Of a DNA stretch of 64,000 nt, positions 8,435 through 16,725 are shown piece after piece. Position numbers and translations under genes: made by a program. The stretch is from Flavobacterium sp. H122 (lineage in GTDB: Bacteria; Bacteroidota; Bacteroidia; Flavobacteriales; Flavobacteriaceae), in the NCBI RefSeq assembly GCF_004959765.1, contig NZ_SJZD01000001.1, positions 1 to 64,000 on the forward strand, read 5' to 3'. Under the pieces are notes generated by a model. The model saw nothing but the letters and a program-made list of their open reading frames with translations, was not told the DNA's origin and ran no database searches. Positions within the stretch are counted from its first letter, which is position 1; each line of letters opens with the position of its first letter.

Positions 8435-9139
8435 TTAAACATCCAAATCAAATAATTTTCTTAAAGTTTCAAGAGCAGGATTAAGTTCTTTCATCCGCTC
8501 GAATTTTTCCTCGGCAGTAAAAGCTTTTTTGATTTCAATTGCTTCATTGACTTTGATTTCGATATTTATGTTGTGGTTGTGAAGTTTACCGCGTAAATAC
8601 CCTAATAAATCATGTTTGCCGCTTTCAAAATCTATCTTGGAGCTCTCATTGGGTAATTCGTGAATGATAGTTGTTCCTTCCAGGAAAGGATCGTTAATCA
8701 ACATTAAAGCTTCTAAAATTTTATAGCCTTTATCACCTAGACGACTGGCGTATTTAACCCACTGTTCCAGCATTTCTGTTTCAGTGAATGTCTCAGTAGG
8801 TAAATCATCATGATGTTTTTGCTCAGGTTTTAACTGAGCCTCCATTTCTTTTTTTGCTCTTATACTTGAAAGTGACAAAGCAGATACTTTTGGCTGATTT
8901 GAAACTACAGGAGCATTTGAATTATTATTGGAAACTTCCGTCGAATTGTCAACTTGAAGGGAAGGTTGATTTAAAACAGGGTTTTCTGTTTTCAATTCTT
9001 CAGCTTTGGTTGTTATTTGTTCAGAAACTTTTGAATTCGAAATTGAGGGTGTTGTTTTAACTTCAGTAATAGAAAAATCCGATTTTCTATAATAAGTTGG
9101 TGGAATTATAAAGGACTTAGCTTTTTTTTTTTTCTCCAT
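8435..9139 (-). CDS. dnaX: DnaX tau-specific C-terminal region, in the +1 frame after the 12-A run
   Basis: This frame continues dnaX beyond the 12-A run. After the lysines it reads AKSFIIPPTYYRKSDF, a proline/threonine-rich linker, then a conserved C-terminal domain (EMLEQWVKYASRLGDKGYKI ... LRKLFDLDV) of the kind that ends Bacteroidota tau subunits. It is therefore not an independent gene, although an ATG (9139) happens to precede the run. Read through with loss of one A or gain of two, the whole protein would be about 585 residues. A sequencing error in the homopolymer is the main alternative. Confidence 0.75.
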   Translation of the reverse strand: MEKKKKAKSFIIPPTYYRKSDFSITEVKTTPSISNSKVSEQITTKAEELKTENPVLNQPSLQVDNSTEVSNNNSNAPVVSNQPKVSALSLSSIRAKKEMEAQLKPEQKHHDDLPTETFTETEMLEQWVKYASRLGDKGYKILEALMLINDPFLEGTTIIHELPNESSKIDFESGKHDLLGYLRGKLHNHNINIEIKVNEAIEIKKAFTAEEKFERMKELNPALETLRKLFDLDV

Positions 9140-10193
9140 CAAAAGTGATAGAGGCCAGCTGCATAAGGCATAATTCAACAAGTAAACGTTGGTTTTGCGA
9201 AGCTTTATATTTTAAATCGCAATCATTTGCCAATTCGATTCCCTGTAATAAAAATTCTTGTGAAGCTTTTTGTGCCTGCTCACCAAAAAGTTTTTGGGCA
9301 TGCTCACCGGCTTCCAGTAAAATAAGTGTTGCAGGATTTCTGCAAACCAACAAATCTCTGAAATGGGAAGCAAGACCTGCAATAAAATGGTGTCCGTCAA
9401 AACCTTTAGCCAAAATATCATTATACGCTAAAAGTAATTCGGGTATTTTATTTTCTAGGATTAAATCAGTTACTTTTACATAATATTCAAAATCAAGAAC
9501 ATTAAGATTTTCAGTAACAGCCGTACGGGTCAGGTTAGTACCGCAGTACGAAACTACTCTGTCAAAAATTGAAAGTGCATCACGCATAGCTCCGTCAGCT
9601 TTTTGGGCTATAATGTGCAGTGCGTCATCTTCAAAAGTAATATTTTGGCTTTTAGCTACTTCAGCCAAATGTTCTTTTGCATCTTTAACTGTAATTCTTT
9701 TGAAATCAAATATCTGACAACGGGATAAAATAGTTGGAATAATTTTATGTTTTTCAGTAGTTGCCAAAATAAAAATAGCATGGCGCGGCGGTTCTTCCAA
9801 TGTTTTAAGAAATGCATTGAAAGCTGCTGTTGACAGCATATGTACCTCGTCAATAATATATACTTTGTATTTTCCTGTTTGGGGAGGAATCCTAACCTGG
9901 TCAATCAAATTACGTATGTCATCAACCGAGTTGTTTGATGCTGCATCCAATTCAAATACATTGAAAGCAAAATCTTCGTTAGGATCATCATAGCCCTCCT
10001 GGTTTATTTTTCGGGCTAAAATACGTGCACAAGTTGTTTTTCCAACACCTCTTGGTCCTGTAAACAATAACGCCTGAGCAAGGTGATTGCTTTCTATGGC
10101 ATTTAATAAAGTATTAGTAATAGCCTGTTGTCCAACTACATCTTTAAATGTTTGCGGACGGTACTTTCGGGCAGATACTATAAATTGTTCCAT
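9117..10193 (-). CDS. dnaX: DNA polymerase III subunit gamma/tau, gamma-length frame
   Basis: 358 residues of the clamp-loader ATPase. Walker A is GPRGVGKTT (about 45-53), the DEAH-like Walker B is IIDEVHMLS, and sensor 1 follows with ATTEKHKIIPTILSRCQ. The zinc-binding cysteines of the E. coli protein are missing, as is usual in Bacteroidota. The frame ends in GEKKKS followed by a stop, right at a run of 12 A. It thus yields a gamma-like short product, while the tau extension lies in the +1 frame. Confidence 0.93.
   Translation of the reverse strand: MEQFIVSARKYRPQTFKDVVGQQAITNTLLNAIESNHLAQALLFTGPRGVGKTTCARILARKINQEGYDDPNEDFAFNVFELDAASNNSVDDIRNLIDQVRIPPQTGKYKVYIIDEVHMLSTAAFNAFLKTLEEPPRHAIFILATTEKHKIIPTILSRCQIFDFKRITVKDAKEHLAEVAKSQNITFEDDALHIIAQKADGAMRDALSIFDRVVSYCGTNLTRTAVTENLNVLDFEYYVKVTDLILENKIPELLLAYNDILAKGFDGHHFIAGLASHFRDLLVCRNPATLILLEAGEHAQKLFGEQAQKASQEFLLQGIELANDCDLKYKASQNQRLLVELCLMQLASITFDGEKKKS
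9122..9133 (-). other. slippery 12-A homopolymer in dnaX (frameshift/transcriptional slippage site)
   Basis: On the coding strand the sequence is GGA GAA AAA AAA AAA AGC TAA: twelve A residues and an immediate stop. Dropping one A gives GAA AAA AAA AAA GCT AAG TCC and joins the conserved tau domain. In other bacteria dnaX makes gamma and tau by -1 ribosomal frameshifting (E. coli) or by transcriptional slippage on an A run (Thermus). The required +1 direction favours slippage or a sequence error. Confidence 0.7.
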
Positions 10194-10292
10194 AGAAAAT
10201 TATGAGTCGCAAATATAGGGTTTGCAGCGACAAATTACAACATGCAAATGATAATTTGTACTGTCATTTTTTGAAAACTGCGTGAAATAGTA

Positions 10293-10601
10293 TTAAAGTC
10301 CTTTCCGGCCCTTAATGGTGAGTCCAATTAAAAAGCGAGTTGACTCACATTCAGAATTTGCAGAAAATCCTGATACAAATATGCCTTTTTTATCATGATT
10401 TGATTTTGAACGTATTCCGTAGACTGTTGATTCATCATCAGCACTTGAATCGCCTTCATATCTGAAAATATGTACGATTTCAAAATCATGGGGGTTTTTT
10501 AAAAACTCATCATGATGAATGTTGTAATCATATATAAATCCCATTTCCTGCAGCTCTTTAAGAGCGTTTGATGTGTCTGCGTAATTGTAGGTATGTATCA
10601 T
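10293..10601 (-). CDS. small conserved Bacteroidota protein, unknown function
   Basis: 102 residues with no signal peptide. The pattern [20 protein letters not shown] followed by VYGIRS and GIFVSGF resembles small Bacteroidota proteins sometimes misnamed phosphoribosylpyrophosphate synthetase, in which FEIxxxYRFEGxSxPDDxxxxYAI is shared. No catalytic motif is evident, so I do not support that enzymatic name. It lies alone between dnaX and rnpB. Confidence 0.6.
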   Translation of the reverse strand: MIHTYNYADTSNALKELQEMGFIYDYNIHHDEFLKNPHDFEIVHIFRYEGDSSADDESTVYGIRSKSNHDKKGIFVSGFSANSECESTRFLIGLTIKGRKGL

Positions 10602-10673
10602 AGTATTGTTAATGAGGAGATTATAAAGTTAATAAAAAATATAATAATTATTGTTAAAAACTGATAAAACTAA

Positions 10674-10705
10674 TTTCGTATTAGATAATTATAATTGTAA
10701 TTTTG
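10674..10705 (+). promoter_or_regulatory. rnpB promoter
   Basis: TAATTTTG at 10698-10705 matches TAnnTTTG exactly. TTTCG at 10674-10678, 19 bases upstream, is a plausible -33 element. The RNase P RNA P1 helix starts 5 bases after the -7 box. Confidence 0.6.
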
Positions 10706-10708
10706 CAT

Positions 10709-11021
10709 CGCAGACCGCCTTATCGCTTCTTACTAATAAGAGGAGGAAAGTCCGGACACCACAGAGCAGGCATAGCGGGTAACGCCCGTCATTTCGTCTT
10801 TCGGGACGAGAGAGGACAAGTGCAACAGAAAGGATGTACAGGTAATGCTGTAGTGAAACCAGGTAAACTCTATGCGGTGAAATGCCATGTATATCAGTAA
10901 TTAAGGGCTGCTCGTCCGTTGCTGAGGGGTAGGCAGATAGATTTAGCTGGTAACAGCTAAGCAAGATAAATGATAAGGATTTCAATTTATTGAAATACAG
11001 AATCCGGCTTACAGGTCTGCA
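10709..11021 (+). ncRNA. rnpB: RNase P RNA (bacterial class A)
   Basis: The catalytic RNA of RNase P, which matures tRNA 5' ends. The universal core is visible: GAGGAAAGTCCGGACACCAC near 10740, ACAGAAA near 10822, GTGAAACCAGGTAAACTC near 10853, AGATAGAT near 10936 and ACAGAATCCGGCTTACAGG near 10997. The P1 ends pair exactly, GCAGACC (10710-10716) with GGTCTGC (11014-11020). A T-run follows and probably terminates it. Open frames across this stretch are spurious. Confidence 0.97.
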
Positions 11022-11058
11022 TTTTTTTATTATATTCGAATTTAAATATTCTGTATCT

Positions 11059-11928
11059 ATGAAATTAAATTTGACTGAAATAGAAAGAGTAAAAACAATC
11101 TCTAAAGAAGACTTTTATAATAATTACGTCAAAAAACAAAAACCACTTGTTATTGAGCAACTTACTGCTGACTGGCCTGCTTATGCAAAATGGAAGTTAG
11201 AATACATAAAAGAAATTGCGGGTAATGAAATAGTTCCTTTGTATGATGACCGACCGGTATCACACAAAGACGGGTTTAATGAGGCCCATGCTAAAATGAA
11301 AATGAGTGATTATGTTGATTTGCTGTTGACGAAACCAACAAACTACAGAATTTTTGCGTATAATTTCATGAGTAAAATTCCAAGTTTGCAAAATGATTTT
11401 CTCTGGCCAAGCATTGGTCTGCATTTAATAAAACAATTGCCTATGTTGTTTTTTGGAGGTGAAAATTCAAAAGTATTCATGCATTATGATATTGATTATC
11501 CTAATATTCTGCATTTTCATTTTCATGGAAAAAAACAATGTATCTTGTTTGCGCCATCAGAAACTCCCTACTTGTATAAAGTACCTCACTCTTTAATTGC
11601 CAGAGAAGATATCGATTTTGACAATCCTGATTTTGAAAAATGGCCGGCATTACAGCATGCAAAGGGTTTAATATGCAACTTAAATCACGGAGAAATGCTT
11701 TATATGCCTGAAGGTTACTGGCATTACATGAAATATCTTACGCCTGGTTTTTCAATGAGTTTAAGGACTTTTCCTAGAAAAATAGCGAGTTTGATCAAAG
11801 CACTTTATAATATTGGGGTAATGCGTCATTATGATGTATTAATGCGTAAATGGAAAGGGCAGGATTGGATAGATTATAAAAATAAAAGAGCTGTTACAGA
11901 CACGCATAAAGCTTTGGGTATAAAATAA
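11059..11928 (+). CDS. cupin-like (JmjC-type) domain protein
   Basis: I choose the ATG at 11059 (MKLNLTEIERVKTISKEDFY). The longer frame from 10990 would overlap the 3' end of rnpB. The resulting 289 residues show the Cupin_8/JmjC pattern: KPLVIEQLTADWPAYAKWKL, then the metal-binding HYDIDYPNILHFHFHGKKQ (HxD) and a distal GEMLYMPEGYWHYMKYL with the last metal-binding histidine. Such proteins are 2-oxoglutarate/Fe(II) oxygenases or their relatives; the substrate is unknown. Confidence 0.85.
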   Translation: MKLNLTEIERVKTISKEDFYNNYVKKQKPLVIEQLTADWPAYAKWKLEYIKEIAGNEIVPLYDDRPVSHKDGFNEAHAKMKMSDYVDLLLTKPTNYRIFAYNFMSKIPSLQNDFLWPSIGLHLIKQLPMLFFGGENSKVFMHYDIDYPNILHFHFHGKKQCILFAPSETPYLYKVPHSLIAREDIDFDNPDFEKWPALQHAKGLICNLNHGEMLYMPEGYWHYMKYLTPGFSMSLRTFPRKIASLIKALYNIGVMRHYDVLMRKWKGQDWIDYKNKRAVTDTHKALGIK

Positions 11929-12010
11929 ATGAAATTGTTTTAACGAAGTTTTTCAGTCTTTAAATTATCTCTTTCTGATATTAATTTTCCTAAGAATCTT
12001 AAGCTGTATT

Positions 12011-12050
12011 AAAAAAAGCAGTCACAAATTTAATTTGAGACTGCTTTTTT
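12011..12050. terminator. bidirectional terminator between cupin-like gene and OmpA-like gene
   Basis: AAAAAAAGCAGTC (12011-12023) pairs with GACTGCTTTTTT (12039-12050). A-run and T-run arms let it serve both converging genes. Confidence 0.85.
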
Positions 12051-12090
12051 GATGATGTCAAAAATGGAAATTTTAAAAACCCAAATCAGA

Positions 12091-12945
12091 CTATTTACTC
12101 ATAGTTTTCATTTCCTTTTCGATCATATCGTAGAACTGATCAATTTTAGGCATAATGATAATACGTGTTCTTCTGTTTTTTGCTCTGTTTTCCGGAGTGT
12201 CGTTTTCTGCTAATGGAATGTAAGAACTTCTTCCGGCAGGAATTAACTGTTTTGGATTAACCCCTAAATCATTTTGTAATACACGGACAATTGAAGTCGA
12301 TCTTTTTACAGATAAATCCCAGTTGTCAAGTAACACAGCGTTTTTAATCGGCACATTGTCTGTATGACCTTCAACCATACATTCAAAATCAGGTTTGCTG
12401 TTAATTACTTTGGCAACTTTGCCTAAAACACCTTTAGCTCTGTCGCTTACATCATAACTTCCTGATTTGAAAAGTAAGTTGTCAGCTATTGAAATCATTA
12501 CAACTCCCTTTTCTACATTAATGTTAATGTCCGGATCATCAATTCCAACTTCTCTTTTTAAGCTGGTAACTAAAGCAAGTGTAACCGAATCTTTTTTAGT
12601 TAAGGCATCCTGCAACCTTGATATTTTAAGGTCTTTTTCTCTTAAGCTTTCTAACGATTTTTCAAGATTCTGAGCGCCTTTTGTAGTCAGGACAGTCATT
12701 TCTTTTGAAGAATTTATCAAATCTGAATTGTTCTTTTTTAAATTCTCATTTTCATTTTGCAAAGCTGCTAAAGAAGCATTTAAGCCTGATTTTTCTTCTA
12801 AACATGAATTTAATTTAACTGTAGCTGTATTTAATAAATCCTGTGTTTCTTTGTTTTTAGCCTCTAATTCGGCAAATTTTTTCTTTGACACACAAGAGGT
12901 TGCAGTAAGTGCAAGGGCTGATAATACTAAAATTGATTTTCTCAT
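12091..12945 (-). CDS. OmpA-family lipoprotein with coiled coil
   Basis: 284 residues. A lipoprotein signal (LALTATSC, acylated Cys18) is followed by a coiled coil (about residues 22-125, heptad-rich, KKKFAELEAKNKETQ) and a C-terminal OmpA peptidoglycan-binding domain (about 150-275) with VEGHTDNVPI and RRTRIIIMP. The protein probably tethers the outer membrane to peptidoglycan. It is near, and possibly transcribed with, the glycosyltransferase upstream of it (17-base gap). Confidence 0.88.
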   Translation of the reverse strand: MRKSILVLSALALTATSCVSKKKFAELEAKNKETQDLLNTATVKLNSCLEEKSGLNASLAALQNENENLKKNNSDLINSSKEMTVLTTKGAQNLEKSLESLREKDLKISRLQDALTKKDSVTLALVTSLKREVGIDDPDININVEKGVVMISIADNLLFKSGSYDVSDRAKGVLGKVAKVINSKPDFECMVEGHTDNVPIKNAVLLDNWDLSVKRSTSIVRVLQNDLGVNPKQLIPAGRSSYIPLAENDTPENRAKNRRTRIIIMPKIDQFYDMIEKEMKTMSK

Positions 12946-12962
12946 ATTTTGATTTTGATTTT

Positions 12963-13952
12963 CTATAAGTCCGCAAATAGCTTGCCATTCTTAACAAAAT
13001 AACGGTAAACAACCGACTTTATTTTGTAATAATTTTCCTGTTGGGTTAATCCTCTTTTACTTAGATAGTTATTTAGATAAATGTAAAAATAAAAATGCGA
13101 TTTTAAGACCGCCCAAAAATGTTTTGGTTTTCCTTCGGTTAAAAATTTCAAACCTGCAGCTCCATCCAGCATTAAACGGAATAATAAAACCGGGAATAAT
13201 TTACGTGCCGGAAGATTTTTGAGCATCATCCATAATGAATTTCTGAAGTTTAAAAAGGTTTTCATCGGGCTTCCTGTCTGCAAAGTAGCACCGCCTACGT
13301 GATAAACTGTTGATTTTCCGCAATATTTGGCCAGATATCCTTTATTATGTGCACGCCAGCACAAATCGATTTCTTCCTGATGTGCAAAAAAATCGGAATC
13401 AAATCCTTTTAATTCTCTAAAAACATCTTTTCGGATAAACAGACAGGCACCGGTAGCCCAGAAAATATCTATAATATCGTTATATTGACCTTTGTCTTCT
13501 TCCAAAGTTTCAAATATGCGTCCACGGCAAAAAGGGAATCCGTATTTATCAATAAAACCACCTGCCGCACCGGCATACTCAAACATTTTTTTGTCTTTAT
13601 AGTCTAAAATTTTTGGTTGAGCAATAGCAACTTTTTCATCGCTGAAAAGTTCAATGATGGGTTGAAGCCAATTTTCTGTTACTTCGATGTCTGAATTTAC
13701 CAAAGCATAAATTTCTTCTTCAACAAATTGTAAAGCTTCATTATATCCTTTGGCATAGCCAAAATTTCCTGAGTTTTGAATTATCTTAATTGACGGATAT
13801 TGGTTTTTTACAAATTGAACCGAATCATCTGTCGAGGCATTGTCAGCCACATAAATAACAGCTTCCTGAGAATATTGGACTACAGAAGGTAAAAACTGTT
13901 CCAATAATTTTTTTCCGTTCCAGTTAAGTATGACTACAGCTATTTTTTTCAT
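12963..13952 (-). CDS. glycosyltransferase family 2 (rhamnosyl-type)
   Basis: 329 residues starting MKKIAVVILNWNGKKLLEQF. It has YVADNASTDDSVQF, NFGYAKGYNEAL and the metal-binding LVNSDIEVTENW (DxD-like NSD), then GFDSDFFAHQEEIDLCWRAH with the catalytic ED-type acidic pair. Family 2 glycosyltransferases of this subgroup add sugars to cell-surface polysaccharide; donor and acceptor are unknown. The ATG overlaps the stop of the upstream membrane-protein gene by one base. Confidence 0.88.
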   Translation of the reverse strand: MKKIAVVILNWNGKKLLEQFLPSVVQYSQEAVIYVADNASTDDSVQFVKNQYPSIKIIQNSGNFGYAKGYNEALQFVEEEIYALVNSDIEVTENWLQPIIELFSDEKVAIAQPKILDYKDKKMFEYAGAAGGFIDKYGFPFCRGRIFETLEEDKGQYNDIIDIFWATGACLFIRKDVFRELKGFDSDFFAHQEEIDLCWRAHNKGYLAKYCGKSTVYHVGGATLQTGSPMKTFLNFRNSLWMMLKNLPARKLFPVLLFRLMLDGAAGLKFLTEGKPKHFWAVLKSHFYFYIYLNNYLSKRGLTQQENYYKIKSVVYRYFVKNGKLFADL

Positions 13953-14506
13953 TAATTGCTTTTGTGAAGAATTTTTTTGTATCCTAATTTTAGAAGCACA
14001 AAAATAAGTACAAGAAAATAAAGAGTAGTTAATATGCTCTTAATAATTGTAAAATTACTGGCAAAAATGACTAAATTTTGAGAAACTTCTGGAAAAGAGC
14101 GCAGCATTGCAATTATACTGAAGTTCTCCAGATAATCAAAACCACCTGAAATTAAAGGTAAAATTGTCAGATAAATTAATTTAGTATTCAGTAGATTTAA
14201 TTTATTTAAAAAAAATGCCAAAATCAAACAAAAACTAATTCCGAATAAGCCCGGGTAAATTAAGTCTAATGGGATTTGACGATACAAATAGATGTTTCTG
14301 CCTTCTGCACCAAGATTGTTTAAAAGTTCAATTGCCTCCTGATAAGTATAACCAAATTGCCTGATATCGAAAATTTTAAGATTATCTGCAAACCCGGCAA
14401 CTTTTGGAATTGTGACCAATATCATTGTAAAATAAACAACCTGTGTAATTGCAAAAAACCAAAAGACTTTTTTCCCCTGTAGGTTTTCTTTAATTATCGT
14501 AAACAT
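13952..14506 (-). CDS. hypothetical integral membrane protein
   Basis: 184 residues with about four transmembrane segments (roughly 15-35, 83-103, 112-130 and 150-175) and a lysine-rich C-terminus. No family recognised with certainty; it resembles uncharacterised Flavobacteriia proteins. It is sandwiched with no spacing between an HsdR_N-like gene and the glycosyltransferase, so it belongs to that operon. Confidence 0.65.
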   Translation of the reverse strand: MFTIIKENLQGKKVFWFFAITQVVYFTMILVTIPKVAGFADNLKIFDIRQFGYTYQEAIELLNNLGAEGRNIYLYRQIPLDLIYPGLFGISFCLILAFFLNKLNLLNTKLIYLTILPLISGGFDYLENFSIIAMLRSFPEVSQNLVIFASNFTIIKSILTTLYFLVLIFVLLKLGYKKILHKSN

Positions 14507-14956
14507 TTATAAAGTTTTAAAATTAGGCAGATCTGTTAGAAAAGTATATTTTTCATTTTCAAAATCCATTTGACAAAAATAATGATTCAGACCATTTGTC
14601 ACCATTAAATTTTCTGCTTTCAAAACCAAATTATAACGTGCTATCTGATCAAAAGTCTGCTGTGTAATCTGAACTTCGGGAGCTTTACATTCAATTAATA
14701 AAAATATAGAGCCATCTGGTTGAAAAACAGCTATATCGTAGCGTTTAGTTAAATCGTTTATTTTGATTAATTTTTCAACATTTACGTAGGATTTCGGGTA
14801 TTTTTTTTCTTCCAGTAAAAACCGGACTACATTTTGACGTACCCATTCCTCTGGAGTGAGAATCACAAATTTTTTCCTGATTTCATCAAAAATAGCGACT
14901 TTATTTTCACTATTTTTGAACCGAAACGAATATGTTGGAAAGTTTAATTTTTGCAT
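14507..14956 (-). CDS. HsdR_N_2-type nuclease-fold protein (type I restriction enzyme R N-terminal domain)
   Basis: 149 residues comprising only the HSDR_N/PD-(D/E)xK-like domain: TPEEWVRQNVVRFLLEEKKYP, RYDIAVFQPDGSIFLLIECK with the D...E-x-K catalytic triad, then RYNLVLKAENLMVTNG. Stand-alone copies are conserved in Bacteroidota and are not part of a restriction system here, as no hsdM or hsdS lies nearby. A DNA-maintenance role is possible but unproven. It is transcribed divergently from holA. Confidence 0.8.
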   Translation of the reverse strand: MQKLNFPTYSFRFKNSENKVAIFDEIRKKFVILTPEEWVRQNVVRFLLEEKKYPKSYVNVEKLIKINDLTKRYDIAVFQPDGSIFLLIECKAPEVQITQQTFDQIARYNLVLKAENLMVTNGLNHYFCQMDFENEKYTFLTDLPNFKTL

Positions 14957-14992
14957 AGAACAAAAATAGTTATTTGTTAATAACTGCCAACG

Positions 14993-15013
14993 GTTACTGA
15001 ATACTGAAAACTG
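14993..15013. repeat. copy 1 of ACTGAATACTGAAAACTG repeat
   Basis: GTTACTGAATACTGAAAACTG lies just before the holA start. The same phrase recurs at 21602-21634, where ACTGAATACT appears twice. It looks like an intergenic simple repeat of Flavobacteriia. Confidence 0.5.
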
Positions 15014-15016
15014 GAA

Positions 15017-16021
15017 ATGGACGAAGTTTTAAAAATCATTAAAGACATACAAGCCGGCAATATAAAACCTATTTATTTTTTAATGGGTGAGGAGCCATAT
15101 TATATAGATAAGCTTTCGGAATATATAGAAGAAAATATATTACAGGAACACGAACGCGATTTTAATCAAACCATTTTATACGGGCGTGATGTTACTGTTG
15201 AAGATGTTGTAGGAAATGCCAAGCGTTATCCAATGATGGCAGACCGGCAGGTTGTTATTGTTAAAGAAGCGCAGGAATTATCAAGAACTATTGATAAGTT
15301 AGAATCGTATGCCGAAAATCCGCAGGATACAACTGTTTTAGTAGTATGTTATAAATATAAAACACTCGATAAGCGTAAAAAGGTAACCAAAGTTTTAGAA
15401 AAGAACGGACTCGTTTTTGAAAGTAAGAAACTCTATGAAAATCAAGTCGGGACATGGTTGACCAGAGTTTTACAAGGAAAAAAACTTCAGATAGAACCTA
15501 AAGCCGTACAGATGTTTGTTGACTTTTTAGGAACAGATTTAAGCAGAATTGCGAACGAAATTGACAAGCTGGCTATTATATTAAAACCGGGAGAAGTTAT
15601 CACACCTGCAATTATTGAGGAAAATATAGGATTTAGCAAGGATTTCAATCCTTTTGAATTGCGTAAAGCCATTGGTGAACGAAATCAATTGCAGGCATAT
15701 AAAATAGCAGATCATTTTGCGCAAAATCCTAAAGACAATCCTATTGTTTTAACTATTGGATTGGTTTTTAGTTTCTTCTCACAATTGCTGCAGTATCATG
15801 GACTTAAGGATAAAAATCCTAAAAATGTGGCTTCTGCATTAAAAGTAAATCCGTATTTTGTTAAGGATTATGAATTGGCAGCAAGAAACTATCCAATGAA
15901 AAAAGTAAGCGGGATTGTAGCAACTTTAAAAGATATTGATTTGAAAAGCAAAGGTGTAGGAGCTTCAAATCTGCCACAATCAGATTTGTTAAAAGAAATG
16001 CTTGTAAAATTTTTTAATTAA
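15017..16021 (+). CDS. holA: DNA polymerase III subunit delta
   Basis: 334 residues starting MDEVLKIIKDIQAGNIKPIY, with the HolA pattern FLMGEEPYYIDKLSEYIEEN, RYPMMADRQVVIVKEAQEL, DLSRIANEIDKLAI and a C-terminal helical collar domain. Delta opens the sliding clamp within the clamp loader, working with the DnaX subunits encoded at 8.4-10.2 kb. Length is normal for the family. It is followed 11 bases later by a membrane-protein gene. Confidence 0.92.
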   Translation: MDEVLKIIKDIQAGNIKPIYFLMGEEPYYIDKLSEYIEENILQEHERDFNQTILYGRDVTVEDVVGNAKRYPMMADRQVVIVKEAQELSRTIDKLESYAENPQDTTVLVVCYKYKTLDKRKKVTKVLEKNGLVFESKKLYENQVGTWLTRVLQGKKLQIEPKAVQMFVDFLGTDLSRIANEIDKLAIILKPGEVITPAIIEENIGFSKDFNPFELRKAIGERNQLQAYKIADHFAQNPKDNPIVLTIGLVFSFFSQLLQYHGLKDKNPKNVASALKVNPYFVKDYELAARNYPMKKVSGIVATLKDIDLKSKGVGASNLPQSDLLKEMLVKFFN

Positions 16022-16032
16022 ATAATTTATAT

Positions 16033-16452
16033 ATGAATCCAATCATCAAAAATATTTTGGCGGTAATCGCCGGTCTTTTTATAGGAAGTATAGTTAATAT
16101 GGGGATAATTTTAATGGGTGGTTTTGTTATAAGTTTACCCGAAGGAATTGACCCGTCCAATATGGAGAGTCTAAAAGCAGGAATGCATTTATTTGAACCA
16201 AAACATTTTGTTTTTCCTTTTCTGGCACACGCTTTCGGGACATTGACAGGTAGTTTTACAGCATCAAGGTTTGGAGCTTCCTATAAATTTGGATTAGCTA
16301 TGTTTGTAGGTTGTTTTTTTCTGCTGGGAGGTATATCAAATGTATTTGCTTTGCCTGCGCCTATGTGGTTCAGCGCTTTGGATTTGAGTCTGGGGTATAT
16401 TCCTATGGCTTATTTAGGATGGAAACTGGGAGTAAAGAAAAAATTAGAATAA
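16033..16452 (+). CDS. hypothetical membrane protein
   Basis: 139 residues with four hydrophobic segments (about 5-33, 57-75, 86-106 and 117-132), conserved glycines and an FGLAMFVGCFFLLGGI core. It resembles widespread uncharacterised Bacteroidota membrane proteins. The 11-base gap to holA suggests co-transcription. The function is unknown. Confidence 0.7.
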   Translation: MNPIIKNILAVIAGLFIGSIVNMGIILMGGFVISLPEGIDPSNMESLKAGMHLFEPKHFVFPFLAHAFGTLTGSFTASRFGASYKFGLAMFVGCFFLLGGISNVFALPAPMWFSALDLSLGYIPMAYLGWKLGVKKKLE

Positions 16453-16529
16453 GAATAAGTTTCTAATTAAATTTTAAAATGCCGATATTTGCATTCCAAA
16501 TTTTATAAACCAAACAAAACGTAAAGATT

Positions 16530-16718
16530 ATGAGTGTAGGAATGAATAAAAATACTGTATTAGGCTGGGCAACATTAATAATGGTTGTAATGGGGTTTCT
16601 TTTAATTGGTTTAGGAGTATATCGTTATGCAGATGTAGCCGGCTGGGGGTTTGGAGCCGTTGGTATAGGATTTTTAGCTAATGCCTGGGTATTCAATGCT
16701 TTAAAAGGAAGGGTTTAA
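16530..16718 (+). CDS. CAL67264-family small membrane protein
   Basis: 62 residues, two transmembrane segments, starting MSVGMNKNTVLGWATLIMVV and containing DVAGWGFGAVGIGFLANAWVF. The N-terminal MNKNTVLGWAT block matches the flavobacterial family named CAL67264. No function is known. An internal Met5 is an alternative start. Confidence 0.7.
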   Translation: MSVGMNKNTVLGWATLIMVVMGFLLIGLGVYRYADVAGWGFGAVGIGFLANAWVFNALKGRV

Positions 16719-16725
16719 TTTCCTT

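Noticed and set aside
10703-10900. Reading frame across the rnpB gene
   Set aside because: It lies wholly within conserved RNase P RNA sequence and has no protein-like composition.
10990-11058. Longer start for the cupin-like gene at 10990
   Set aside because: It would read through the 3' end of rnpB. The ATG at 11059 gives a family-typical start.
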